From assembly GCA_963675625.1 (NCBI GenBank), contig OY776497.1, forward strand, positions 1,364,001 through 1,428,000: a stretch of 64,000 nt of DNA, given 5' to 3'. This DNA comes from F22 sp963675625 (GTDB lineage: Bacteria; Bacteroidota; Bacteroidia; Bacteroidales; Bacteroidaceae). Positions 1 through 10,300 of the stretch are shown here, piece by piece (position 1 is the first letter of the stretch; each line of letters opens with the position of its first letter). The translations under genes were made by a program, and so were the position numbers. The notes beneath the pieces are model-generated. The model did not search any database, was not told the origin of the DNA, and was given only the letters and a program-made list of their open reading frames with translations.

Positions 1-1043
1 GTCACACTTGTCTTACCCACCTTACCACTCTTTGTAGTAATCACAATGGCACCATTGGCTGCGTGGCTACCATAAAGAGCTGCTGCAGCTGCACCAGTCA
101 AAACAGATACACTTTCAATATCTTCAGGGTTGATGTCTGCAATAGGTTCAGATGAACCTTCACTACCGAAGCCTGTAGAACCAGCACCATCATTTAGGTT
201 AAACATAGGCACACCATCAATGACGTATAAAGCATTACTTGATTGAGCGATAGATTTTGTACCACGCATAACCACTTTAGAGGCACCACCAACACCAGAT
301 GAACTACTGTTGATGTTTACCCCAGCCACTTTACCATTTAGGGAGTTTACAAAGTTGGCATCTTTATTCATCAAAATTTCGTCACTCTTTACTTGTTGTA
401 CATTATAGCTCAAGGCTTTTTCTTCACGCTTGATACCAAGTGCAGTTACCACAACTTCAGAAAGTGCATTCGCTTCTTCCTGCATAACGATTTTAAATGT
501 CGTCTTATTACCAATTATTACTGTTTGTGGTTCATAGCCTACATACTTCACCACAAGAGCAGTTTGACTTGTAATTTCTGGTATGTTCAATTGGAAACGG
601 CCATCCATATCAGTCAGCGTTCCCATAGAAGATCCTTTGACCACAACAGTGGCACCGATTAAAGGTTCTCCTTGTACATCTACAACAAGCCCTTTGATCA
701 ATCCACTATGCTTTTCTACAACTGGACGCATAGAAAGCACGATATTGCTTCTATCTACTGCATATGTAATGCGCGTACCATCAAATAGTTCGGTCAATAC
801 AGTAGAAAGAGGTTTGTTTTGGGCATGTACAGTCACCTGTTGAGTGACATCTACTTCATCTCCATATACAAATAAATACTTTGTCTGTCTCTCGATCTTG
901 TGGAGAATCTTCAGTAGTTTGGTATTTGTTGCATCAATTGTTACGGCTTTATTTTGGGCCCATATCGAGGAAACACCCAAAGCAAAGAGCGCACAAAAGA
1001 CAAGCAGCAAACGCCTAGTTTGCGACATCTTCAATAAGTTCAT
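1..1043 (-). CDS. SusC/RagA-like TonB-dependent receptor with STN domain (5' part only)
   Basis: Outer-membrane TonB-dependent transporter; the reading frame is open from the ATG at 1043 and runs off the left edge. The visible 347 residues give a signal peptide (hydrophobic LLLVFCALFALGV, cleavage near WAQ), and then a secretin/TonB short N-terminal (STN) domain at about residues 33-105. A carboxypeptidase-regulatory-like domain follows at about 113-195 (GLVVDVQGEPLIGATVVVKG), and then the plug start with EVVVTALG and ALYVIDGVPM. A second in-frame ATG at 1028 (MSQTRRLL) is an alternative start. An STN domain is the part that talks to a FecR-type anti-sigma factor, and FecR and ECF sigma genes lie directly upstream on the same strand, so this is a ligand-sensing transporter. 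The substrate cannot be told because the rest of the locus lies outside the window. Confidence 0.93.
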   Translation of the reverse strand, partial: MNLLKMSQTRRLLLVFCALFALGVSSIWAQNKAVTIDATNTKLLKILHKIERQTKYLFVYGDEVDVTQQVTVHAQNKPLSTVLTELFDGTRITYAVDRSNIVLSMRPVVEKHSGLIKGLVVDVQGEPLIGATVVVKGSSMGTLTDMDGRFQLNIPEITSQTALVVKYVGYEPQTVIIGNKTTFKIVMQEEANALSEVVVTALGIKREEKALSYNVQQVKSDEILMNKDANFVNSLNGKVAGVNINSSSSGVGGASKVVMRGTKSIAQSSNALYVIDGVPMFNLNDGAGSTGFGSEGSSEPIADINPEDIESVSVLTGAAAAALYGSHAANGAIVITTKSGKVGKTSV

Positions 1044-1444
1044 TTGAATAATAAGTTTTGTTTTTCATACTAGCTGGTAGATTAGACTCACTTCTACACA
1101 GCGTCTTTAATAATCATTGAAATGAAACCGACATGTAGTGCACACGCCGTTTCTGAGAAAGTGTAGATTATATCTATTACTTCATAGGCAATAAATAAAA
1201 TAAATTAAGTTATTAGATTTGCGTTAATTACATCACTTGGTTAACCGGTTTTAGAAGTCCTCTTTCTGAGGCCTTCACTAAGATAACACGATACTTAGGC
1301 TCTACCCTAAATAAAAACTCAAAAAATCTCATCTTTTATAAATAGCAAAGACACACTTTGTCATCTTATATAGATGTATAAAAAAGTGAGGCAACATCGT
1401 TACAAACGACGTGCCTCACCTCGTACTATATGGATACTTGAAAT
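1044..1444. other. Intergenic leader between fecR and the STN receptor
   Basis: About 400 bp without a gene. It holds the terminator of the sigma/fecR unit at the fecR end, so the receptor most likely has its own promoter here, plausibly one read by the ECF sigma factor; I could not recognise its boxes. A short imperfect hairpin (GAAGTCCTC/GAGGCCTTC, 1254-1276) lies in the middle of the leader. Confidence 0.6.
1381..1419 (-). terminator. Intrinsic terminator after fecR
   Basis: Read on the minus strand, GTGAGGCA...TGCCTCAC forms a stem (1386-1393 with 1412-1419) with a small internal loop and an inner TCGT/ACGA pairing, followed by a run of Ts. It lies 25 bp past the fecR stop. Confidence 0.75.
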
Positions 1445-2395
1445 CTATTTTTTATCTTGGATATAAATCGTACTATGTTCAATAGAATCACGGAAATAAT
1501 TAAAATCACAATTTCTCAACAACACCCACAAAGCATGATCTACTCCTTCGTCAATACGAATTTTACCTGTAAAACTCACTTGTGGTGTATGCTGCATCAA
1601 ATTCACAATATGTACTCCAAAAGTAGCCTCAAAACGCGATAATAAGCTGACAAAATCTTCATCATGAAAAGAGAGTATACCATCTCTCCAAGAAAAATCC
1701 TTAAAATCAGGAGTTGTTTCTGCTACAAGACGCCCTTCTTTGAGTGCAACAGTCTGATCTGGTTCCATACGAATATCTTCTTGTTTATTCATATTGTCAT
1801 GAAGCAGTACTGAACCTTCGACCAAAGAGACTTCGAAATATTCAGCCCCCTCGTTCTCAAAAGCAGTAACATCAAATTCTGTCCCTAACACTTGTATATC
1901 AGCTCGTTTAGTTTTGACGATAAATGGATGAGCTTTGTCGTGCGCCACATCAAAATAGCCTTCCCCACGTAAAATGACTTCTCGATTCTTTCCTTGAAAA
2001 TTCTGTGGAAAACGGAGGGAAGACATCGCATTAAGACAGACTTCTGTGCCATCTGCTAGAGTAACATCTACGCGTTGACCAGCGGGCACATCAATTTGAC
2101 TATATCGAGATTCTGGTTCGGTCTCAAAATAAGGAGTAGTCATTACACCTATTCCAAATGCAACGACAACCACGGCAGCCAAACTGGCCACTTGCGTCCA
2201 AAAATGCCTATTTGTCCACAATACACGTTTTTTCTCTTGTGGTTCATCACACAATAACAAGGCATCAAAAATACAACGCTCCCTGTTCAGCTCTTCAAGA
2301 TGAGCAGGGTCGTCATCAAGCCATTTCAACAGCTGTTCCTCTTCTTGAAACGAAGCCTCATGGCGAAAATATCTATTGAATATCTCTTTGTTCAT
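1445..2395 (-). CDS. FecR family anti-sigma factor
   Basis: Inner-membrane anti-sigma factor that relays the state of a TonB receptor to an ECF sigma factor. The 316-residue chain has the usual order: a cytoplasmic sigma-binding N-terminus (about 1-65), one membrane segment near 66-88 (VASLAAVVVVAFGIGV), a periplasmic FecR domain (about 100-205; IDVPAGQRVDVTLADGTEV, VILRGEGYFDVAHD) and a C-terminal DUF4974-like domain (about 245-316; FEATFGVHI, FTGKIRIDEG). It lies 117 bp downstream of the sigma factor gene and upstream of the STN receptor, all on the minus strand. This is the standard Bacteroidota signalling trio. Confidence 0.95.
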   Translation of the reverse strand: MNKEIFNRYFRHEASFQEEEQLLKWLDDDPAHLEELNRERCIFDALLLCDEPQEKKRVLWTNRHFWTQVASLAAVVVVAFGIGVMTTPYFETEPESRYSQIDVPAGQRVDVTLADGTEVCLNAMSSLRFPQNFQGKNREVILRGEGYFDVAHDKAHPFIVKTKRADIQVLGTEFDVTAFENEGAEYFEVSLVEGSVLLHDNMNKQEDIRMEPDQTVALKEGRLVAETTPDFKDFSWRDGILSFHDEDFVSLLSRFEATFGVHIVNLMQHTPQVSFTGKIRIDEGVDHALWVLLRNCDFNYFRDSIEHSTIYIQDKK

Positions 2396-2512
2396 CGGGG
2401 TTTCATATTAAATCACGGAACATCATCATGATTATATAATGTGTTCACCATACATATCCTGTATTAGTAGAACACATATAGGAGGGTGTTCCCTCACTTT
2501 TTTACAAAAAAA

Positions 2513-3076
2513 TTAGATGAAAGGCAAAATTAGGGGCATATACTCGCGCAAAGCTTTCCGCATATGCTTTAATGATTTGCTCAATTCATACTCTACACTC
2601 TTTACAGAACAATCCATTGCTATCGAAATTTCACGGTAACTTTCATCCTTGTAGCGACTGCGAATAAATATCTCGCGAGCTTTTGGCGACAGTTGATCTA
2701 CAGCTTTTTGGATAATTGCCTGCATCTCTCTCCCCAACAATTCGTGAGGGTCACAAGCTTCCAATGAAGATGCACGAAGCTCCTGCATACGTTGTGCATG
2801 CACAGCTAGTCTATCTTCTACATCGTGATGAGTGCGCTGGTTACGTAAGTAATTGAGACATCGATTCTTTATTGCCGTTAGCGTATAAGCAGCAGCTTCA
2901 TCCTCTTGAAGCTGATCTTTTTTTTGCCATAGTGCCATAAATGCATCCATCACGATATCCTCCGCTACACTTGCATCTCCAATATAAGAAGTTGCAAAGC
3001 GAATAAAACGTACACGATATTTTTCAAAGAGTACCGTGTATTGATCTAGTGTTAATGGAATCTTTTCTGGAATCAC
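2513..3076 (-). CDS. ECF RNA polymerase sigma factor
   Basis: Sigma-70 family, extracytoplasmic function type, 187 residues. Region 2 is at about 15-80 (FATSYIGDASVAEDIVMDAF) and region 4 at about 125-180 (LSPKAREIFIRSRYKDESYREIS and the recognition helix around CSVKSVEYELSKS). It should direct transcription of the adjacent TonB receptor when FecR is triggered. A -7-like box TATATTTG (minus strand, 3175-3168) lies about 90 bp upstream of the ATG, without a well-spaced -33 box. Confidence 0.95.
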   Translation of the reverse strand: MIPEKIPLTLDQYTVLFEKYRVRFIRFATSYIGDASVAEDIVMDAFMALWQKKDQLQEDEAAAYTLTAIKNRCLNYLRNQRTHHDVEDRLAVHAQRMQELRASSLEACDPHELLGREMQAIIQKAVDQLSPKAREIFIRSRYKDESYREISIAMDCSVKSVEYELSKSLKHMRKALREYMPLILPFI

Positions 3077-3863
3077 TCTGTATTAGATTTGTTTAAATAG
3101 GTGGTGTATAAAGTATATATGCAGCGTGGTGGTCTGCATCAACAAGTTAGGCTATTACAGCATCGGACAAATATAAACATAATCACTCAAACCAAGAAAT
3201 TATTCAAAGGATATACCCTGTGTTTCACAACATCAAACACAAATGGTTGTTATGTGAGGACAAGTCATACACCACGCAGACTTGCCCTCTTCCATAACAC
3301 TATCTGTATATACCTAAAGTTAATTAGGAACATGAAGGGAGTTGTCTCACGACAGTCACTCCAATGAGGTTTATTTATATGGTGTGATAAATAATCTTGT
3401 ATAGTACATGGATTATGAAAATCTATAATTGAACCAAATATCATGATACCCGTTCATTTATTAAAACACATCAATCCTTCATCGACCTAGACAAAACACA
3501 ATGTTTAACATTTATAATTTACTGACACAACACTATACTATTTACAAATAACACTACACAATTTTGCTAGAGACACAGGATATACAGAGATTATTTACTA
3601 ATTGTCACTTATCCCAATAATCCTAATTATATACTATCGCTTAGAACACTAATTAACGATATACGACTAAAAACTGATGAACATTTGAGGACACATTCTT
3701 ATTTAGTAAAACAATTGTTATCTCTTTGCTATAGTAATGTAACATATCAGTATTCTATCTGAAACATTAGATAGCTACTTTTGCTTGCGCTAAACCTAAT
3801 TTGAGACTGCTCGTCAAGAGAAACATAGTATAAACATTACACTCATTAACTAACAAAAAAATT
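3077..3863. other. Divergent intergenic region, sigma factor / alkaline phosphatase
   Basis: About 790 bp of AT-rich DNA between two divergent transcription units. I see a minus-strand -7-like TATATTTG (3175-3168) and a plus-strand -7-like TACTTTTG (3776-3783, about 80 bp before the phosphatase ATG). There is no supported gene, RNA or repeat. Short frames here lack homology-like features. Confidence 0.5.
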
Positions 3864-5417
3864 ATGAATTGTATCAAGACTTCATTAAAATGGGGATTCC
3901 TTTCCCTAACTGCTGCTACAACATTGTCACTAGCTTCTTGCAGCGACAATAACGAAACACGTACTGAGAATACAACTGCAGTCACAGTACCCACACATGC
4001 TATTTCTCGTGGCACTCAGCCCAAGTACATTATTTATTTAATAGGTGATGGTATGGCAACTCCACAGATTAATTTGGCTGAGGCCGCTCTAGGTCAAGGC
4101 AGTGTAAAACGCTTGTACTCTCAAACAAAAAGTGAGACTCCTGCCATTGAAGCACTTAGATTACGTGAATTACCTGTAGTCGGTATGGCCACTACACACG
4201 CAGAAGACCGCTACATCACGGGGTCTGCTGCTGCTGCAACTGCCTTGGCCACAGGACATAAAACTCTAATCGGTTACATTTCTCAAGATTACCGCCATGA
4301 CAACCTCAAAACAATGGCTGAACGTGCACATGAAAAAGGTATGAAAGTAGGTATTGTATCAAGCGTATCTATTGACCATGCTACTCCAGCATGTTTTTAT
4401 GCACACACTGATGATCGAAATAAATACGAAGACATTGGCAATCAATTATTAACATCAGGCTTTGACTATTTCGCTGGTGGTTCTGTACGTTGGAATAAGC
4501 GTTCCACGCTAAAGACAGCAGCAGAATATGCTACTGCAGCCCAAGAAAAAGGGTTCACTTACGTAGATACAAAAGCCGATTTTGATGCATTAAATGCCGA
4601 ATCAGGCCGAGTCATCGCTACAATCAACAAGCTAGGTAGTGGAGCATTTACATCTGACGGATCTGCGCTTCCATACTCAATAGACGGCTATCTACAAGAT
4701 TCTGAAAACCAAATTACACTAAAAGATTTTGCAGAAAAGGGTATTGAATTGATGCAAAACAATCCAAATGGATTCTTTATCATGGTTGAAGCAGGTAAGA
4801 TAGACTGGGCGTGTCACGCAAACGATGCCACATCTTCTGCATTTGATATGGTTGCATTCGACGAAGTAGTGGGCGCTGCCCTTGATTTCTACGATCAACA
4901 CCCAGATGAGACACTAATCGTTATAACTGGCGACCACGATTGTGGTGGATTGACTTTAGGATTCACTTCCACAGACTATGAGACAACATTTAAAAATTTA
5001 GAAAACCAAACAATGTCCTATCTTGAGTTCACAAACAAAGTACGTAGTTGGAATCCTACTACAATGACTTTTGGAGAAGCTATGGTAGAAGCAGGCAAAG
5101 CATTTGGTCTTGGCACAGCAATTTCACTTTCAAACTATGAGATTCAACAACTAGAAGCTGCATTCAAGCGTTCAATGGGCGGTGAGCAAATCTTAAACGA
5201 CACAGAAGAAAAACTTCACTATGGAGGTTACGATCCATTCACTATGACTTGCACACACATCTTGAATAACAAATCTGGTATTGCCTTTTCTAGCTATCAA
5301 CACACTGCAGTGCCTGTTCCTGTTTTTGCGATTGGTGCTGGAGCTGATACATTCACAGGTTACTACGATAACACAGACGTGGCTAAAAAAATTATGGAAG
5401 TGGCTCAATTGAACTAA
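3864..5417 (+). CDS. Alkaline phosphatase, PhoA superfamily lipoprotein
   Basis: Phosphomonoesterase of the alkaline phosphatase fold, 517 residues. The N-terminus is a lipoprotein signal with lipobox LASC (lipidated Cys26). Metal and active-site motifs run in the family order: IIYLIGDGM (Asp62), the nucleophile block ITGSAAAATALATG (Ser121), DHATPACFYAH, MVEAGKIDWACHAND (Glu, Asp and His ligands), ITGDHDCGG (Asp-His) and YQHTAVPVPVFA (final His ligand). The residue before the nucleophile is Gly120 where E. coli PhoA has Asp101. It should release phosphate from organic phosphates at the cell surface or in the periplasm. An 81-bp gap with a hairpin separates it from the next gene. Confidence 0.93.
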   Translation: MNCIKTSLKWGFLSLTAATTLSLASCSDNNETRTENTTAVTVPTHAISRGTQPKYIIYLIGDGMATPQINLAEAALGQGSVKRLYSQTKSETPAIEALRLRELPVVGMATTHAEDRYITGSAAAATALATGHKTLIGYISQDYRHDNLKTMAERAHEKGMKVGIVSSVSIDHATPACFYAHTDDRNKYEDIGNQLLTSGFDYFAGGSVRWNKRSTLKTAAEYATAAQEKGFTYVDTKADFDALNAESGRVIATINKLGSGAFTSDGSALPYSIDGYLQDSENQITLKDFAEKGIELMQNNPNGFFIMVEAGKIDWACHANDATSSAFDMVAFDEVVGAALDFYDQHPDETLIVITGDHDCGGLTLGFTSTDYETTFKNLENQTMSYLEFTNKVRSWNPTTMTFGEAMVEAGKAFGLGTAISLSNYEIQQLEAAFKRSMGGEQILNDTEEKLHYGGYDPFTMTCTHILNNKSGIAFSSYQHTAVPVPVFAIGAGADTFTGYYDNTDVAKKIMEVAQLN

Positions 5418-5436
5418 ACCTAAATTCCAACTTATA

Positions 5437-5474
5437 GTGCTCCCCTATGCTAAAATCAGTATATGGGGAGACAC
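5437..5474 (+). terminator. Hairpin between alkaline phosphatase and yibE/F genes
   Basis: CTCCCC and GGGGAG arms with flanking GTG/CAC pairing form a stem of about 10 bp. Only a weak T-rich tail (ATATTTATT) follows, so it may be a leaky terminator or an mRNA-stabilising stem. An alternative upstream start of the next gene at 5463 would fall inside it, which favours the ATG at 5499. Confidence 0.45.
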
Positions 5475-5498
5475 TATATTTATTCGGTAAAACAGATT

Positions 5499-6638
5499 AT
5501 GAAGAAATCCGAAATCATATTTCTCATTGTGGTTGTTATCTCTACAACCATTCTTTTTTTTCTACCTACAGGATACGAGAATCCAGACTTAACAAAAGAC
5601 ATGCGGTATGAAAAATCCAAAGTACTCACCGTAGATAACTCAGGTCTACGACAAATTTCAATCGTCATTACGGGCGTTCAGGAAGTCACACTAAAAATAG
5701 AATCTGGAAAATTCAAGGGACAGATCGTATCAGCTCAAAATCACTTATTAGGACAAAAGAATATTGACAAATTATTCAAGCCAGGTGAGCGAGCTATGAC
5801 CATATTGCAATTAAATGATGAACACAATCAAATTATTGGTGCCCGTGCGGCTGAATATTATCGTCAAGACTTAGAATTGCTATTATTTATTTGCTTCGGC
5901 GGTTTCCTTATACTTTTTGCGCGTTATGTAGGTCTAAAAGCCATCCTTTCTTTTATATTTACAGCTTTAAGCTTTTGGAAATTATTAATTCCAGCTTTTC
6001 TCAACGGGTACAATCCATTGTTAGTTTCTCTAAGTATCGTTTTCATATGTACACTAGTGATTGTGTTATTAGTGGGTGGAGTTAACAGAAAAGGAGGAGT
6101 AGCCTTACTGGGCACCATGTCGGGTATTACCATTACTGCAATTCTCGCGCTTACTTTTGGTCATTTTTTTCATATTCCTGGCACTGTACAAGAATTCTCA
6201 GAAGCACTTCTATACACAGGATACACCTATCTTGACTTGTCCACTATATTTATATCAGTTATTTTTATCTCAGCAGCTGGTGCTGTAATGGATGTCGCTA
6301 TGGACATTTCTGCAGCACAACATGAACTCATCTCTCATACCCCCAACATGGCTCGATTTACACTGATGAAATCAGGGTTAAATATAGCATCACCTGTCAT
6401 TGGAAGTATGACAACAACCCTTTTATTTGCCTATTCTGGAAGTTTTATGTTTGCCTTTATGGCTTTTATGGCAAAAGGAACACCGTTAGAAAACATTGTC
6501 AACAAAAATTACATAGCAGCAGAAATTTTACACACATTGGTAGGAAGTTTCGGTTTGGTACTTGTTGCTCCATTGACCGCAATAATAGGCGCCTATGTAT
6601 ACACTTGGACAAGAAAAACGAGCACTTTAAAGTATTAG
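5499..6638 (+). CDS. YibE/F family integral membrane protein
   Basis: Multi-pass inner-membrane protein of the YibE/F-like family (function not established), 379 residues from the ATG at 5499. An N-terminal helix (IIFLIVVVISTTILFFL) is followed by an outside domain of about 100 residues that looks like a small beta fold (VLTVDNSGLRQISIVITG). At least seven further membrane segments follow, with the family-typical stretch AAGAVMDVAMDISAAQHEL and MGTMTNTL-like SPVIGSMTTTLLFAYSG. It follows the alkaline phosphatase on the same strand and could share its transcript. Confidence 0.85.
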   Translation: MKKSEIIFLIVVVISTTILFFLPTGYENPDLTKDMRYEKSKVLTVDNSGLRQISIVITGVQEVTLKIESGKFKGQIVSAQNHLLGQKNIDKLFKPGERAMTILQLNDEHNQIIGARAAEYYRQDLELLLFICFGGFLILFARYVGLKAILSFIFTALSFWKLLIPAFLNGYNPLLVSLSIVFICTLVIVLLVGGVNRKGGVALLGTMSGITITAILALTFGHFFHIPGTVQEFSEALLYTGYTYLDLSTIFISVIFISAAGAVMDVAMDISAAQHELISHTPNMARFTLMKSGLNIASPVIGSMTTTLLFAYSGSFMFAFMAFMAKGTPLENIVNKNYIAAEILHTLVGSFGLVLVAPLTAIIGAYVYTWTRKTSTLKY

Positions 6639-7376
6639 ATAACATTTTCCTATAAAAAACTGAGCACCACAATGCTTTAACATCCCATTTTTTTCAGATT
6701 TTACTCTTTCTCACCATATAGTAAAGAAAAATTGTAAGCTAAAAATCTCATCAGTATTCACCAATATTCCTCTCAAACCAAGGTCGAGACAGAATATTCA
6801 TGCGATGCACATCCAGATAAAAAAGGAATATACAGAAAATGAATAATTTAGTTTCAACTTTCATATACATGCATTATTTGAATTCAAAGTGCACATGTAC
6901 ATCTTGTAAAAAGAATAAGGAGAGCATGTTATTAAACAGAATATTGGATATTTTGGAGCACGAAAACGTAAAAACTTAACACTACAAATCTTGTTTTAGT
7001 AATTTATTTAGCGCTTTGCATAGACTAGAGGAGAAGAAGAAAGTTGAATAAATATATACATAGAGAAGAGATATTAAACTAGAAATAGCAAGAAAAATGA
7101 GATTCTAAATGCTCTCAAAAAAGTTTTTTCAGAAAAAAAAGAGAATAATTCAAGCACCAATTCTATCATTTTGTAATAATCAATCGACCTATCACCTAAT
7201 TATTGCCATAATCTCCTGTCATTTAACACATCAAATCACCTTCAACTTCACAATTTGGAAGTTTCGAATATCGTTTGATTATAAATTCATTTGGAAATAT
7301 CGCATCCATTTACTATCTTTGTTTTGAGAGAGAGAAAATATATCGATTTGAAATGTTAAACTAAGAGAGAGTGTTT
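6639..7376. other. Intergenic leader upstream of the first susC
   Basis: About 735 bp, very AT-rich. It holds the consensus promoter at 7290-7321 near its right end. The rest shows no gene, RNA or repeat that I can support. Confidence 0.55.
7290..7321 (+). promoter_or_regulatory. Bacteroides-type promoter of the first susC operon
   Basis: TTTG at 7290-7293 and TATCTTTG at 7314-7321, 20 bp apart, match the Bacteroides -33/-7 consensus (TTTG and TAnnTTTG). The start of transcription would be near 7328, giving a leader of about 50 nt. Confidence 0.75.
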
Positions 7377-10300
7377 ATGAAAAGAAAAATCATGTTCTTG
7401 TTGACTCTACTATTCGTCGGAATAAGTGTAGTCAACGCACAAGCTCGTAAAGTGACAGGGCACGTTTATTCCTCAGAGGATAAAGAGCCAATCGTCGGAG
7501 CAACAATCTTGGTTGTGGGTACCACACAAGGTACAATCACTGGTATAGACGGTGATTTCGTATTGGGAAATGTCCCTGAATCGGCTACAACTCTTCGAGT
7601 TTCTTACGTCGGAATGAAAGCAAAAGACGTAAAAATCAAACCTGTTTTAGAGATTTACCTTGATTCAGATGCTGAACTTCTAGATGAAGTCGTAGTTACT
7701 GCTATGGGGCAAAGTCGCGAAAAGAAAGCGCTTGGTTACGCTGCTACATCAGTAGGTGGTGAGGAAATTGCTGAAGCGCAAGTTGTCAATCCAATGGATG
7801 CCTTAAAAGGTAAGGTTGCTGGTGTAGACATCTCAGCAGCTCCATCCCCAGGGGGTACACAGAACGTATTGATTCGTGGTGTATCGTCATTTGGTAGTAA
7901 CCAACCACTTTACATCGTGGATGGTGTACCTATTACTAACGTACAAGACCGTTCTGGTGACAACCTAAATTCAGGTTCTGACTTTGGTTCTGGTATCAAT
8001 GCAATCAACCCAGATGATATCAAAAACATGACCGTGCTTAAAGGTGCTGCAGCAACTGCTCTTTATGGTTCACGAGCTGCCAACGGGGTAATCATGATTA
8101 CAACAAAATCTGGCGAAAACACTAAAGGTAAAATTCGTGTCAACTATTCTGGTTCTATGACCCTTTCACAAGTAGGTCGTCTTCCTGAAATGCAAGACAC
8201 GTATGGACAAGGTTGGAGTGGTGACCACGCTTTACCTGAAAACGGTAGCTGGGGACCTGCCTTTGATGGCAAAGAACGTGTATGGGGTAACATTGTTGGA
8301 AGTGATCAACAAGTAAAACCTTATTCATTCGTAGATGATAACATTCGTAGTTTCTATGATACAGGGAAAACATATAAAAATGCTGTTAGCTTGAGCGGTG
8401 GTGACGAAAAGAACAATTTCTATTTGTCCTTATCACACAATAGCACAAACGGTGTATATCCTGGTGATGTAGACACATATGAACGCTACACAATCTCAGC
8501 AAAGGGAGAAACTAAAGGTGAAAAATGGAAAATTGGCGCAAGTGCCAATTTCAGTATTGAAGACACAAAAACAGTACCAACAGGTCAGGGTTCTTCAACA
8601 TTCCGTTCTTTGTTGGAAATTGCCAATGACATTTCCATCTCTGAGTTGAAAGATTACAACAACAAGTTCAACACACTTGAAAACTATTTTACACTATATG
8701 GTCTAAATCCATATTATGTATTGGACAACGATGGTGCAAAACAAAACAAAAATAAGATTTTTGGTAAGTTTGAAGCATCTTACGATATCCTTGATAACTT
8801 GACTGTGCAATACAAATTCGGTGGTGACTACGAATCATCTACAGCTGAATCATGGATTGCTAAGAAGCAAGCTGCTGCAGGTTCTTACAACTATGGAACT
8901 TCTGGTATGTCAGCAGGTTCTTACTCTGAAATACGTCGTGAAAGAACACAAACCAACCACGATTTGATTGCAATGTACAAAGAGAACCTTAATGAAGACT
9001 TTACAATCAATGCTATTGCTGGTTTCAATTTACACCAACGCACATATAGCTATTTGACTGGTGGAATTTCTTCGATTGACGTTCCTGGATTCTACAACTT
9101 AGGCAACAGTTTGTCACCATCTACAGCTAGCCAATACAAGAGTATTCGTCGTCTTATGGGGCTATATGCTAACGTCGATTTTAGCTACAAAAACTATGCA
9201 TATTTGACATTAACAGCTCGTAATGACTGGTCTTCTACATTACCTTTGAATGACAATTCGTTCTTCTACCCAGGTATCACTGGTTCATTCTTGATTACAG
9301 ATTTCTTAAAACAAAGAGACATTGATCCAGGTGTACTTAGCTATGCTAAAGTGCGTGCTGCATATGGTATGACAGGTAATGATGCTAGTTTGTATTATGT
9401 ATATGACCGATTTGTATCTGGCTCATCTTCAAATCCAGGTTATCCAGATATTGATGACTTAACATTCCCATTAGGTGGTGTCAACTCTTATTCTGTATCT
9501 AACCAATTGGGTAGCAAAGATCTAAAGGCAGAGTTAACAAAAGAATTCGAATTTGGTGTTGAAGCTAAATTCTTTGATAGTCGTGTAGGTTTTGATTTCT
9601 CATATTATAACCGATTGACTGAAGGTCTTTTGAACATCTTACCTATGGACCCATCTACAGGTTATACAAGTAAGTTGGCCAACATCGGTGATGTACGAAA
9701 TAAAGGTATCGAACTTGTTGTAGATGTAACTCCAATCAAAACAAAGGATTTCCAATGGGATCTTTCATGGAACTTCTCTAAAAACTGGAACAAAGTAGAA
9801 AAACTTGATGTTGATGAAGTATACTTATCTGGTTTCGGTGGCATGGGTATCTATGCAGTAGAAGGAAAATCAATTGGTCAGTTTAAAACAGCTGGTATCA
9901 AAAAATGGAAAGATGAATCAGGAGTAGAGCATATCGTTGTAAACGGTGATGGTATGCCTATCGAAAACGGTAACGACGAATTTGTAGGTAAAGATGTCAA
10001 CGAAAAGTATCGTATGGGCTTGAACACTTCTATTCGTTACAAGGATTTCACTTTAGCTGCTAACTTTGATTACCGTTACGGTGGTTATATGTACAGCTAC
10101 ACTATGGACTATTTGGCATGGACAGGTGGTGGTCCTGAAACAATGGACAACAACCGTCTTACATTCTTAGTTCCAGGTTCTGTATATGAAAAAGAGCCCG
10201 GTGTCTACGTTGAAAACACTACACCTGTAGATCCTACAGCATACCATACTTATTACAAAACAAACGGTATGCAAGGTGCTGAAGCTGCACTGATTGACCG

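Noticed and set aside
7109..7327. Short AT-rich frame upstream of the first susC
   Set aside because: Low-complexity translation with no domain-like features, and it contains the consensus promoter.
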